Notes under the pieces: generated by a model
Told to the model about the DNA's origin: nothing
Database searches by the model: none
What the model saw: the letters and a program-made list of their open reading frames with translations, nothing else
In this document: one piece after another, positions 23,926 to 31,258 of the stretch
Numbering within the stretch: position 1 is the stretch's first letter
Layout: every line of letters begins with the position of its first letter
Origin: Palsa-1033 sp963735455
Lineage (GTDB): Bacteria > Chloroflexota > Limnocylindria > Limnocylindrales > CSP1-4
Direction: 5' to 3'
NCBI GenBank assembly: GCA_963735455.1
Contig: CAVTKZ010000004.1
Location: forward strand, 124,001 to 188,000
Length of the DNA stretch: 64,000 nucleotides
Program-made: the position numbers and the translations under genes

Positions 23926-25871
23926 GCGACAGCCGTCGATCCCGGAGCGCGCCTGCGGATTCGCCCGGGCGGCGCTGGCTGCGCCGTCTCGCGGCCCTTC
24001 ATCGGATGGAGCTCTTTGGCCTGATCGCTGTTGCGATCCTGCTGATCCTGGCCGTGGTCGGCCCGCTGATCACGCCCTACCCGACCGAGACCGCAAATCC
24101 GATCATCCGCCTCGAGCCACCAAGCCTCGCCCACTGGTTCGGAACGGACGAGAACGGGATCGACATCCTGTCTCGAATCATCGCGGCACCCCGGGTCGAC
24201 GTGTCGGTTGCCTTCATCGCCATCTCGTTCGCCCTGGTCATGGGCACGACACTGGGCGTCTTCGCCGGATTCTTCGAAGGCTCGAAGCAGAGGGCCGCAG
24301 CCCTCCTGGGTGAGACGATCCTGCGCCTGCTGGACGTGATCCAGGCATTCCCGGTCTTCATCCTGGCCCTGGTCCTGGTTGCCGTTCGAGGTGCGTCGAC
24401 GGAGAACATCATCCTCGCCGTCGGCTTCGTCAACATGCCGGTCTTCCTGCGCATCGCGCGGGCCGAGCTGCTGACGCTGCGCGGCCGGCCGTACGCCGAG
24501 GCCGCCCAGTCGATCGGTGCCCGCGATCGATCGATCGCGTTCCGGCACCTGCTGCCCAATGCCTTTCCACCCTTGATCGCCCAGATCTCAGCCACGATGG
24601 GATTCGCGATCCTGCTGACGGCCGGGCTCAGCTTCGTGGGGGCGGGCGTGAGCCCGCCGACGCCGGAACTCGGGAGCATGATCTCCACTGGCTCCCAGAG
24701 CATGATCATCGGCCAGTGGTGGCCGTCCCTGTTCCCCGGGATTGCCCTCGGCGTGATCGTCTTCTCGTTCGCCGAGGCCGGCGAGGCGCTTGCCCATCTC
24801 CTCGAGCCGCACAGCTCTGACGCAGTCGGCCAGGCCGCTCGGAGCGGGGTTGACTTCGGGGTCGGCGCCGGTGCCGGGGCCGCTGCAGGCGCGGTGAGCG
24901 AGGGGATTCTCGGGGGCTTGGCGCTCCCCGAGCCAAGCGTCGTTTCCGCACTGGAAGAGGAAGAGGTCGCCAATCCCGCGGGCGTCCAGGGCTACGGGCG
25001 CCAGTTCTTCGATCATGGCCTGACCGAACCAGCCGGCTGCCTTCTGGCGGTCCACGGCCTGACGGTCGAATTCCAGTTTGCCCACCGCCCGACCCGGGTG
25101 ATCGACGAAGTGTCGCTGTGGGTCGCCCCGGGCGAGGCCTTCGGGATCGTCGGGGAGGCCGGCTCCGGCAAGTCGGTCCTTGTCCGGGCGATGCTGCGGC
25201 TGTTGCCGGACGAGGGCCGGATCGCTGGGGGATCGGTGCGCTACCGCGATGAGGACATCCTGGCCATGGCCCCCGAGGCGCTCCGTCGGCTGCGGGCCGT
25301 CGAGTTCTCGCCGATCCTGCCCAATGCCAAGGCGCAGCTCAGCCCGGTCTCGAAGGTGATCGACGTCATGACCCTCGTCTATCGGGCCCACGCCTCGGCA
25401 AGCCGGGCAGTCGCCCGCGGCAAGTCGGTGGAAGCGCTGCGGCTCGTGGGTATCCAGGACCCCGAGCGGGTTCTGAACGCGTATCCCCATGAGTTGAGTG
25501 GCGGCATGGCCCAGCGCGTGTGCATCGCGATGTCGCTCCTCCATTCGCCCCGGCTGCTGATCGCAGATGAGCCGACGGCAGGCCTCGACGTCACGGTCCA
25601 GCGCCAGGTCCTCGACCAGCTCGCCGCCGCGGCGCGTGAGCGTCAAGCCGCCCAGATCATCGTGACTCGTGACCTGGGGATCGTGGCCCAATACTGTCAA
25701 CGAATCGCCGTCATGCAGGGCGGGCGGATCGTGGAAACCGGGGCAACGGCGGACGTCTTTCGCGCGCCGCAGCATGCCTATACCAAGCGGTTGCTCGAAG
25801 CGGTCGGCATCAACCGGTCGAGCCCCAGCGGGGACACGCCGGCGTTGCGTCCGGCCGCAGGGCCGGCCTGA
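23922..25871 (+). CDS. Fused ABC permease (DppC type) and ATPase (DppD type)
   Basis: 649 residues combining two normally separate subunits. Residues 1-300 are a DppC-type permease: GTDENGIDILSRIIAAPR (74-91), EAAQSIGARDR (193-203) as the ATPase-contact loop, and LSFVGAGVSPPTPELGSM. A flexible Ala/Gly then Glu-rich linker (about 305-350) leads to an ATPase domain at 370-640 with Walker A GEAGSGKS (411-418), signature LSGGM (525-529) and Walker B LLIADE (545-550). Two catalytic elements are altered: the Q-loop reads FSPILPNAK instead of FQDP, and the switch His is Arg (VTRD, R583). The frame is open throughout, so the fusion is real in this sequence. Its ATPase partner is the next gene, overlapping by one base. 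Confidence 0.85.
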   Translation: MSDSRRSRSAPADSPGRRWLRRLAALHRMELFGLIAVAILLILAVVGPLITPYPTETANPIIRLEPPSLAHWFGTDENGIDILSRIIAAPRVDVSVAFIAISFALVMGTTLGVFAGFFEGSKQRAAALLGETILRLLDVIQAFPVFILALVLVAVRGASTENIILAVGFVNMPVFLRIARAELLTLRGRPYAEAAQSIGARDRSIAFRHLLPNAFPPLIAQISATMGFAILLTAGLSFVGAGVSPPTPELGSMISTGSQSMIIGQWWPSLFPGIALGVIVFSFAEAGEALAHLLEPHSSDAVGQAARSGVDFGVGAGAGAAAGAVSEGILGGLALPEPSVVSALEEEEVANPAGVQGYGRQFFDHGLTEPAGCLLAVHGLTVEFQFAHRPTRVIDEVSLWVAPGEAFGIVGEAGSGKSVLVRAMLRLLPDEGRIAGGSVRYRDEDILAMAPEALRRLRAVEFSPILPNAKAQLSPVSKVIDVMTLVYRAHASASRAVARGKSVEALRLVGIQDPERVLNAYPHELSGGMAQRVCIAMSLLHSPRLLIADEPTAGLDVTVQRQVLDQLAAAARERQAAQIIVTRDLGIVAQYCQRIAVMQGGRIVETGATADVFRAPQHAYTKRLLEAVGINRSSPSGDTPALRPAAGPA

Positions 25872-26887
25872 TGAGCGACCTGCTCCGCGTCGAGCACCTG
25901 TCCAAGCTGTTCCCCCTGGACAAGGGCAAGGCGATCTACGCCGTCAACGACGTGTCGTTCACGATCGGCCGGGGCGAGACGCTCGGGCTGGTCGGCGAGA
26001 GCGGTTCCGGCAAGACGACGGTCGGCCGCTGCATCCTGCGCTTGATCGAGCCGACGTCAGGCAGCGTCAGCTTCGACGGCGAGGAGATCACCACCCTCGA
26101 TGACGAGCGGCTCCGGCGGATGCGCCATCGGATGTCCCTGATCTTCCAGGATCCGTTCACATCCCTGAACCCGATGCGCGCGGTCCACGAAACGGTCGAA
26201 GAGCCACTCCAGATCCAGGGTGTGCTGGGCAATGACGCCCGGGAGGCCCGGGTTGTCGAGATGCTCGGCGCCGTTCGCCTCGGAAGGAGCTACCTGCGAC
26301 GGTATCCAGGTGAGCTGACCGCAAGCGAGCAGCAGCGCCTCGCCATCGCCCGAGCCCTGGTCACGCACCCATCACTCGTGGTCGTTGACGAGGCCACCTC
26401 GACCCTCGACGCGACCGCCCGGGCAGCGATCCTCGAGGTCCTGATCGGGCTCCAACGCGACCTTGGCGTCTCCTACCTGTTCATCTCGCACGACCTGACC
26501 GCCGTTGAACGGATTAGCCACCGGATCGCGATCATGTACCTGGGTCGGATCGTCGAGGTCGCCTCAATGGATGCAATCTTCCGCAAGCAGCTCCACCCGT
26601 ACAGTCGGGCGCTCCTCTCGGCGGTCCTGTTTCCCGACCCCGATCGCCACCTGGAACCATTCCACCTTGCCGGCGAGATCCCGAGCGCGATCAACCCACC
26701 TGCCGAGTGCTCGCTTGCCGGGCGCTGCCCGTTCGTCCTGGACGAGTGTCGAGCAGGGGTTCCGCCGCTCATTGAGCTTGAGCCTGGCCACTCGAGCGCT
26801 TGCATCCGGTCGGACGAGTTCCTGAATGGCGGCGTTCCGACCACCGTGCCCGGACCAGGACCCGCAATGGAGGTACAACCCGGATGA
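25871..26887 (+). CDS. ABC transporter ATPase, DppF type, with degenerate signature motif
   Basis: 338 residues. Walker A GESGSGKT (42-49), Q-loop IFQDPFTSLNP (Q93), Walker B VVVDEA (170-175, catalytic E174) and switch histidine ISHD (H207) are intact, followed by the oligopeptide-transporter C-terminal segment with CSLAGRCPF and a further Cys. The signature, normally LSGGQ, reads LTASEQ (149-154). The upstream fused ATPase has the opposite pattern: intact signature, altered Q-loop and switch His. Together they would make one competent ATP site (this protein's Walker A/B/H with the partner's LSGGM) and one degenerate site. The stop overlaps the SDR start by ATGA. Confidence 0.9.
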   Translation: MSDLLRVEHLSKLFPLDKGKAIYAVNDVSFTIGRGETLGLVGESGSGKTTVGRCILRLIEPTSGSVSFDGEEITTLDDERLRRMRHRMSLIFQDPFTSLNPMRAVHETVEEPLQIQGVLGNDAREARVVEMLGAVRLGRSYLRRYPGELTASEQQRLAIARALVTHPSLVVVDEATSTLDATARAAILEVLIGLQRDLGVSYLFISHDLTAVERISHRIAIMYLGRIVEVASMDAIFRKQLHPYSRALLSAVLFPDPDRHLEPFHLAGEIPSAINPPAECSLAGRCPFVLDECRAGVPPLIELEPGHSSACIRSDEFLNGGVPTTVPGPGPAMEVQPG

Positions 26888-27618
26888 CTGGCCGCCTCGC
26901 AGGCAAGCACGCGCTCATCACCGGTGGCACGCGGGGGATCGGCGAGGGGATCGTGCGCCTGTTCGTGGCCGAGGGGGCGCGCGTCCTGACCGTTGCCCGC
27001 CAGGTCGAGCGGGGCGAGGCCCTGGCCCGCGAGCTCGGCCCGACGTTCTCGTTCCGACCCCTCGACGTGACCGACGAGGAGGGCTGGCGGCGCCTCGTTG
27101 CGGACGCCGCCGACGACTCATTTGATGTCTTGGTGAACAACGCGGGTGGCCTGGTCTACGCCAAGACGCTCGTCGACCTCGAGCCGTCCGAATGGCGGAC
27201 CGAGCTGGAGGTCAACCTAACCGGACCATTCCTGGCCATGCGCTTCGTACTGCCGGCGATGCTCGAGCGGGGGGTCGGCTCGATCATCAACATCGCGTCG
27301 ATGTCGGGCCTGCGTGCTCAACCGGATGCCCCGGCCTATCAGGCCGCTAAGGCGGGCTTGCGCTGGCTGACCAAGAACGCGGCGACGACATATGCGGCCC
27401 AGGGCGTGCGGGTGAACACGATCAACCCGGGGATGATCCGGACGCCTGTTCAGGAGGCGATGCCCACCGCCCGAGAGCAGTGGTTCTCCGACCGGATCCC
27501 GATGGGCCACAAGGGAGAGCCGATCGACATCGCCTGGGCCGCGGTCTACCTGGCAAGCGACGAGTCCAGGTACGTGACCGGCATTGATCTGCAGGTCGAC
27601 GGGGGATACGAGATCTAG
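26884..27618 (+). CDS. SDR-family oxidoreductase
   Basis: 244 residues started at the ATGA overlap with the ATPase gene (a longer frame would lie inside that gene). It is a classical short-chain dehydrogenase: cofactor motif TGGTRGIGEG (about 12-21), NNAGG, the catalytic Ser in NIASMSG, and Tyr-Lys in YQAAK. The basic residue after the glycine motif and RQVER at the end of strand two suggest NADP(H). The C-terminal YVTGIDLQVDGGYEI is standard. Given the operon, it should oxidise or reduce a hydroxyl or keto group of the imported compound or its product. Confidence 0.9.
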   Translation: MTGRLAGKHALITGGTRGIGEGIVRLFVAEGARVLTVARQVERGEALARELGPTFSFRPLDVTDEEGWRRLVADAADDSFDVLVNNAGGLVYAKTLVDLEPSEWRTELEVNLTGPFLAMRFVLPAMLERGVGSIINIASMSGLRAQPDAPAYQAAKAGLRWLTKNAATTYAAQGVRVNTINPGMIRTPVQEAMPTAREQWFSDRIPMGHKGEPIDIAWAAVYLASDESRYVTGIDLQVDGGYEI

Positions 27619-27620
27619 GG

Positions 27621-28499
27621 ATGCCCGAGGATGGATCGCTGCCGCTGGTCGATGCCCACCATCACCTCTGGGAGTTGAGCCAGCACCGGTATCCCTGGCT
27701 GGCTGACGGGGGCGATGCCTCGACCACCGCGTGGATCGGCGATTACTCGTCGATCCGCCAGTCGTATCGCCTTTCCGACTACCGCCGGGCGGCGGCCGGC
27801 TCGGGCCCGGTCAAATCTGTCCACGTCGAGGCGGGCTGGGGCGGCCGCGAGTCGTTCGGGGAGACTGCGTGGCTCCAGGGGCTCGCCGACACCCAGCGGT
27901 TTCCGCAGGCGATCGTCGCCGCAGTCGACCTCCGGGCGCCCGATGCGGCCGCCCAGCTCGAGCGCCACTTGCAATCGCCGAACCTGCGCGGCATCCGGAT
28001 GACCCAGATGGGCGAGCTGGTCTCGCGCGCCGACTTCCGCCGTGGGTTCTCGGCACTCGCCGCCCGGCGTCTCGCCTACGACTTGAATATCCGGTCCGAG
28101 GACGTCCGGCACGCCGTGGCGCTGGCAGCGTCCTTTCCGGATACGACGATCCTCGTCGACAACATGGCCAACCCGGCGTCGCTCGGCCTCGATGAGTTGC
28201 GCCGGTGGCGAACGAGGATGCGCCAACTTGCCGCCGCACCGAACGTGGCGATGAAGATCTCGGGTCTTGGAATGGCAGATCACGCCTGGACGGTCGAGCG
28301 GATCCGGCCGTGGGTGCAAACGGCGATCGATCTCTTCTCACCGTCGCGCTGCATGTTCGGTTCGAACTGGCCGGTCGACAGTCTCTACGGCAGCTATTCA
28401 GCCCTTGTTTCGGCGTTCCAGGCGGTCATCGTGGATTTGGACGAGTCGAGCCGGCGAGCGATCCTGGCGGGCACGGCGGAGCGTCTCTACCGCATCTGA
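27621..28499 (+). CDS. Amidohydrolase-2 family TIM-barrel hydrolase
   Basis: 292 residues. The N-terminal VDAHHHLWELSQHRYPWL is the metal-binding HxH start of amidohydrolase family 2, with the WD/WEL context seen in lactonases such as L-fuconolactonase. NMANPAS and MKISGLG mark later barrel strands, and FGSNWPVD near the C-terminus carries the conserved Asp of the active site. The likely reaction is hydrolysis of a sugar lactone or a carboxylic ester produced by the preceding SDR, which would fit an SDR-lactonase pair. It starts two bases after the SDR stop and ends the operon at a hairpin. Confidence 0.85.
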   Translation: MPEDGSLPLVDAHHHLWELSQHRYPWLADGGDASTTAWIGDYSSIRQSYRLSDYRRAAAGSGPVKSVHVEAGWGGRESFGETAWLQGLADTQRFPQAIVAAVDLRAPDAAAQLERHLQSPNLRGIRMTQMGELVSRADFRRGFSALAARRLAYDLNIRSEDVRHAVALAASFPDTTILVDNMANPASLGLDELRRWRTRMRQLAAAPNVAMKISGLGMADHAWTVERIRPWVQTAIDLFSPSRCMFGSNWPVDSLYGSYSALVSAFQAVIVDLDESSRRAILAGTAERLYRI

Positions 28500-28524
28500 G
28501 GCTCGCCGAGTCGGCGTCAGCCTC
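28498..28524. terminator. Bidirectional hairpin at convergent gene ends
   Basis: GAGGCT-CGCCG, loop AGT, CGGCG-TC-AGCCTC: an 11-bp stem with a small bulge. It begins in the amidohydrolase stop codon and overlaps the stop of the convergent acetamidase gene, so it can serve both. Confidence 0.6.
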
Positions 28525-29476
28525 TAGGGAGCCCCGGAACGGATGCCATCGGGAGCGGTTCGTCCAGTAGGCCAGCAAACAGGCCGACTTCGAGCAGAGG
28601 TCGCTTCGGGATCTCGAGCCGGCAGTGGATGCTGAAGTTCGGAAGGAACTGAGAAATTCGGAGGTCGCACGCCGCGCTCATAAAGAATCCGGCGTCTGTT
28701 TCGGTCATCCCTGCCCAGTCAGTGAGGATCGACATTCCCGCAGCCAGCGCGGCCCTGGCCGCGAGGTCAAGCGTCGAGCCGGTCGCGATCGGAACCAGGC
28801 TCTCCGAGTTCTCGAGGAGCGGCATGGGGAGCGTGCGCCCGGCGAAGTTGACCGCGCGCAGGCGATGAACCGTCAACGTGACCTCCCCGGCGACCTCGAC
28901 GCCGGTCATGTAGACCTCACCATCGCCCATTGCCGCGTGCAAGTCGCCCACATGAAGGCCCGCTCCGGGCACGGCCACCGGCAGGTAGAGCCGCGCTCCA
29001 GTGGTCAGCAACTTCGTGTCCATGTTGCCGCCCCAGCTCCCACCGATCAGCGTGCCCGGCGCATCAGACGCAGGTGTGAGGCCGATGAACCCGACCATCG
29101 GCTGGCGGGGGACTGAGACAGGCCCGATCCGTATGTCGCGCTTGTCCAGCTCGATGATCCGGAAGACGGGGTCGGCGTGCTCGTCGATCGCTGATGCGCC
29201 AGGGCGGTGATTCATCAGTCCGTCGCCGGAGGTGGTCACATCGTGAAGGTCGATCGCCAGCACGTCTCCCGGCTCGGCGCCCTGGATCTCGATTGGCCCG
29301 GTCACCGGGTTGACCCAGCGAGTATCAAGCAGGTCATTGGGGATGCTCGCGGATGTGATCGTGCCGGTCCGGCAGTCATGCGTCTCAACGACAAAGGACG
29401 CGCCTGGTTCAACCGACGCGATGAACGGCGCCCCGGCCTCGAGGTGATAGGTGACCTGGCTCCGAGAAATTCGCAA
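28517..29476 (-). CDS. Acetamidase/formamidase family protein
   Basis: 319 residues from a TTG start with GAGG upstream. The family pattern is clear: PGASFVVETHDC near the N-terminus, VNPVTGPIEIQGAEPGDVLAIDLHDV, then HVGDLHAAMGDGEV and GVEVAGEVTL. FmdA/AmdA enzymes hydrolyse short aliphatic amides to acid and ammonia using zinc. At 319 residues it is slightly short compared with about 400 for formamidases. A second, more distant family member lies near 51 kb. It is convergent with the SDR/amidohydrolase operon and not part of it. Confidence 0.85.
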   Translation of the reverse strand: MRISRSQVTYHLEAGAPFIASVEPGASFVVETHDCRTGTITSASIPNDLLDTRWVNPVTGPIEIQGAEPGDVLAIDLHDVTTSGDGLMNHRPGASAIDEHADPVFRIIELDKRDIRIGPVSVPRQPMVGFIGLTPASDAPGTLIGGSWGGNMDTKLLTTGARLYLPVAVPGAGLHVGDLHAAMGDGEVYMTGVEVAGEVTLTVHRLRAVNFAGRTLPMPLLENSESLVPIATGSTLDLAARAALAAGMSILTDWAGMTETDAGFFMSAACDLRISQFLPNFSIHCRLEIPKRPLLEVGLFAGLLDEPLPMASVPGLPRG

Positions 29477-29610
29477 CGCTCGTCCTCATTCGCCGCGAAC
29501 GACTCACCGCGCGAGTAGTCGCAGCCTATCAGCCGGCAGCGGACTGGCGACCTCGATGCGACAATGTTCGGACGGGCGACGATCGCCTCGGGAAAAGGAA
29601 GCTTCAAACC

Positions 29611-29844
29611 GTGTTTCAGTCACAACCACCCGTGATCTACGTTCAGAACCAACGCCACAGCGTGCTGCATGGCCCGGTCACGATCCTGCTGATCCTCTGG
29701 GCCATCGCCCTGCCGGCGATCCTCCTTCTGCTGACCGGCCTCGGCCCGATCGGCTGGGTCGTCGGCCTCGGAGCCGTCATCCTCCTCGCGATCCCGTGGC
29801 TCGCCGGACTCGTGATCCTCTGGTTCCTGCGCCACATCAGCTAA
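29611..29844 (+). CDS. Small two-segment membrane protein
   Basis: 77 residues from GTG, with GGAAAAGGAAG upstream. The first 22 residues are polar (MFQSQPPVIYVQNQRHSVLH), followed by two hydrophobic segments, VTILLILWAIALPAILLLL and GWVVGLGAVILLAIPWLAGLV, separated by a tight glycine turn, ending WFLRHIS. No family was recognised. It stands alone between a divergent acetamidase gene and a convergent membrane-protein operon, and ends at a strong repeated terminator hairpin. Confidence 0.6.
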   Translation: MFQSQPPVIYVQNQRHSVLHGPVTILLILWAIALPAILLLLTGLGPIGWVVGLGAVILLAIPWLAGLVILWFLRHIS

Positions 29845-29874
29845 GGAGCTCTCGCCAACCAGCCGCCTGAATCT

Positions 29875-29905
29875 GAGCGGCGAGCCCTTAGGGGACTCGC
29901 CGCTC
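29875..29905. terminator. Strong bidirectional terminator hairpin, copy 1 of a repeated element
   Basis: GAGCGGCGAG, loop CCCTTAGGGGA, CTCGCCGCTC: a perfect 10-bp stem whose loop can itself pair CCC with GGG. It lies between convergent genes. The same hairpin with one base changed in the loop recurs at 61510-61540, also between convergent genes. Confidence 0.7.
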
Positions 29906-29975
29906 GATCGTTGTCCAGCCTCTGCGGTTGGCTGCGCCCGGGGCGGTGTTGGGCCACCCAGGGCCTTCGACGGTT

Positions 29976-30644
29976 CTAGCGACGGGCCCCAAGCCGAACG
30001 TCGGGCGCATTGCCCAGTCGCATCACGAACCGGACAAAGAGGGCCGCTCCGGTCAGGCCGAACAGGACCAGGCTGGTGCCCAGGATCGGCCAGGCCAGGG
30101 CGTTGACCGTCCCGTCGCTACCAACGGCGCTCAAGGCACCGGGCACCCAGTCGAGTCCGATGCCCTTGAGCGCGTCGACCTGGTCGGCGGACTCGAGCCC
30201 GTAGATCTGGGGAACGATATAGAGCACCGAGGCGATGACCATGAGCACGCTCACGAGCTGGAAGGAGCGCCGGTCATCGTCGGCATCCCGGATCAGCTTG
30301 ACCACCATCGCCCATAGCAGGACCACGGTGGCGAGGGGCGCCGTCAGCGGCAGGCCGAGCCCGATGTACAAGTTGGGCATCAGGAAGACAACGCTCAGGG
30401 TCAGGGTGATCGTCAACAGGGCGTCGCGCATGAGGACGTAGGACAGCCACCACACATCGCCTCCGAATCGGAGGGTCAGACCGCCCAGGAAGCGCAGGAT
30501 GTAGGGCCGGGCGAAGTGCATGATCATCGCGAAGGCCCACAGGATCGGGAGCACGGCGGCCAACGACAGGACGAGCCAGCCGGCGCCGCCACTCGTGAGG
30601 GCGGTCGCGAGGTCGTCGGCGCTCAGGGGTGAAGGACTTGGCAT
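29976..30644 (-). CDS. Integral membrane protein, paralog of upstream gene
   Basis: 222 residues with five to six hydrophobic segments. A cytoplasmic-turn motif HFARPYILRFLGGLTLRFGGDVWWLSYVLMRD (about 45-77; broken here only for description) matches the upstream gene's YLARPYMAANVGKF and DLWWIVYVALRD. Later segments include VVFLMPNLYIGLGLPLTAP and ATVVLLWAMVVKLIRDADDD. Few histidines are present in membrane segments, so heme b is unlikely. Its start overlaps the upstream stop by one base. It probably forms a heterodimeric membrane unit with that protein, serving the iron-sulfur flavoprotein of the same operon. No family was recognised. Confidence 0.65.
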   Translation of the reverse strand: MPSPSPLSADDLATALTSGGAGWLVLSLAAVLPILWAFAMIMHFARPYILRFLGGLTLRFGGDVWWLSYVLMRDALLTITLTLSVVFLMPNLYIGLGLPLTAPLATVVLLWAMVVKLIRDADDDRRSFQLVSVLMVIASVLYIVPQIYGLESADQVDALKGIGLDWVPGALSAVGSDGTVNALAWPILGTSLVLFGLTGAALFVRFVMRLGNAPDVRLGARR

Positions 30645-31258
30645 CAGGATTCCTCCCCAGTCTTCGGTGCGCCACTTTCGCGCAGGTTGTAGATCACGGC
30701 GACCAGGGCAAGGATCCCGACGAGGGCCCCTGACAGGTAGCAGAGCGGCAATGCGAGCCCGGGATTCTGCGAGCTGACGAGGAACGCGGCGAGCTGGTTC
30801 GTGGTGTCGTTCCCGATCTGGGTGACCTGCACGCCAAGGAGGTAGGGCACGATGTAGAGCGTCGCCCCGAGGCCGAGCAGCAGGACCTGGACCTTGTACC
30901 AACGCAGGTCCGTGTCGCCCTTGGTCATCAGCTTGATCAGGAGGACGGCGAAGGCGCATACGGCGGCAAGACCGCCCGTGATCGGCAGATCCCGTCCGCC
31001 GACGACATCCGGGTAGAAGAAGATGAAGCTGCCGAGGAAGACCTGGACCACGAGGATGTCGCGAAGGGCGACGTAGACGATCCACCACAGATCCGCCCCA
31101 AGCCGAAGCGAGAACTTGCCCACGTTGGCGGCCATGTATGGCCGAGCGAGATACAGGGCGACGGCGAGCAACCACAAGGCGACCAGCGCCGCGGCGATCG
31201 TGCCTTCGACGAACAATTCGCCTGCGTCGAACAGGCCCGATACCTGATCCGGGGTCAT
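30644..31258 (-). CDS. Integral membrane protein, paralog of downstream gene
   Basis: 204 residues with about five hydrophobic segments: IAAALVALWLLAVALYLA, DILVVQVFLGSFIFFYPDV, LAAVCAFAVLLIKLM, VQVLLLGLGATLYIVPYLLG and LVGILALVAVIYNL. It shares with the next gene the ARPY...G.DLWW..YV..RD signature after the first segment and LIKLMTKGDTDLRWYKVQ / LIRDADDDRRSFQLV after the third, so the pair arose by duplication. The ATG overlaps the stop of the Fe-S flavoprotein gene (ATGA), so the three proteins are made together. A role as membrane partner of that redox enzyme is inferred. Confidence 0.65.
   Translation of the reverse strand: MTPDQVSGLFDAGELFVEGTIAAALVALWLLAVALYLARPYMAANVGKFSLRLGADLWWIVYVALRDILVVQVFLGSFIFFYPDVVGGRDLPITGGLAAVCAFAVLLIKLMTKGDTDLRWYKVQVLLLGLGATLYIVPYLLGVQVTQIGNDTTNQLAAFLVSSQNPGLALPLCYLSGALVGILALVAVIYNLRESGAPKTGEES

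Noticed and set aside
24588..25775. Antisense frame of about 395 codons within the permease-ATPase fusion
   Set aside because: Every ABC motif is on the plus strand; the antisense frame has no family features.
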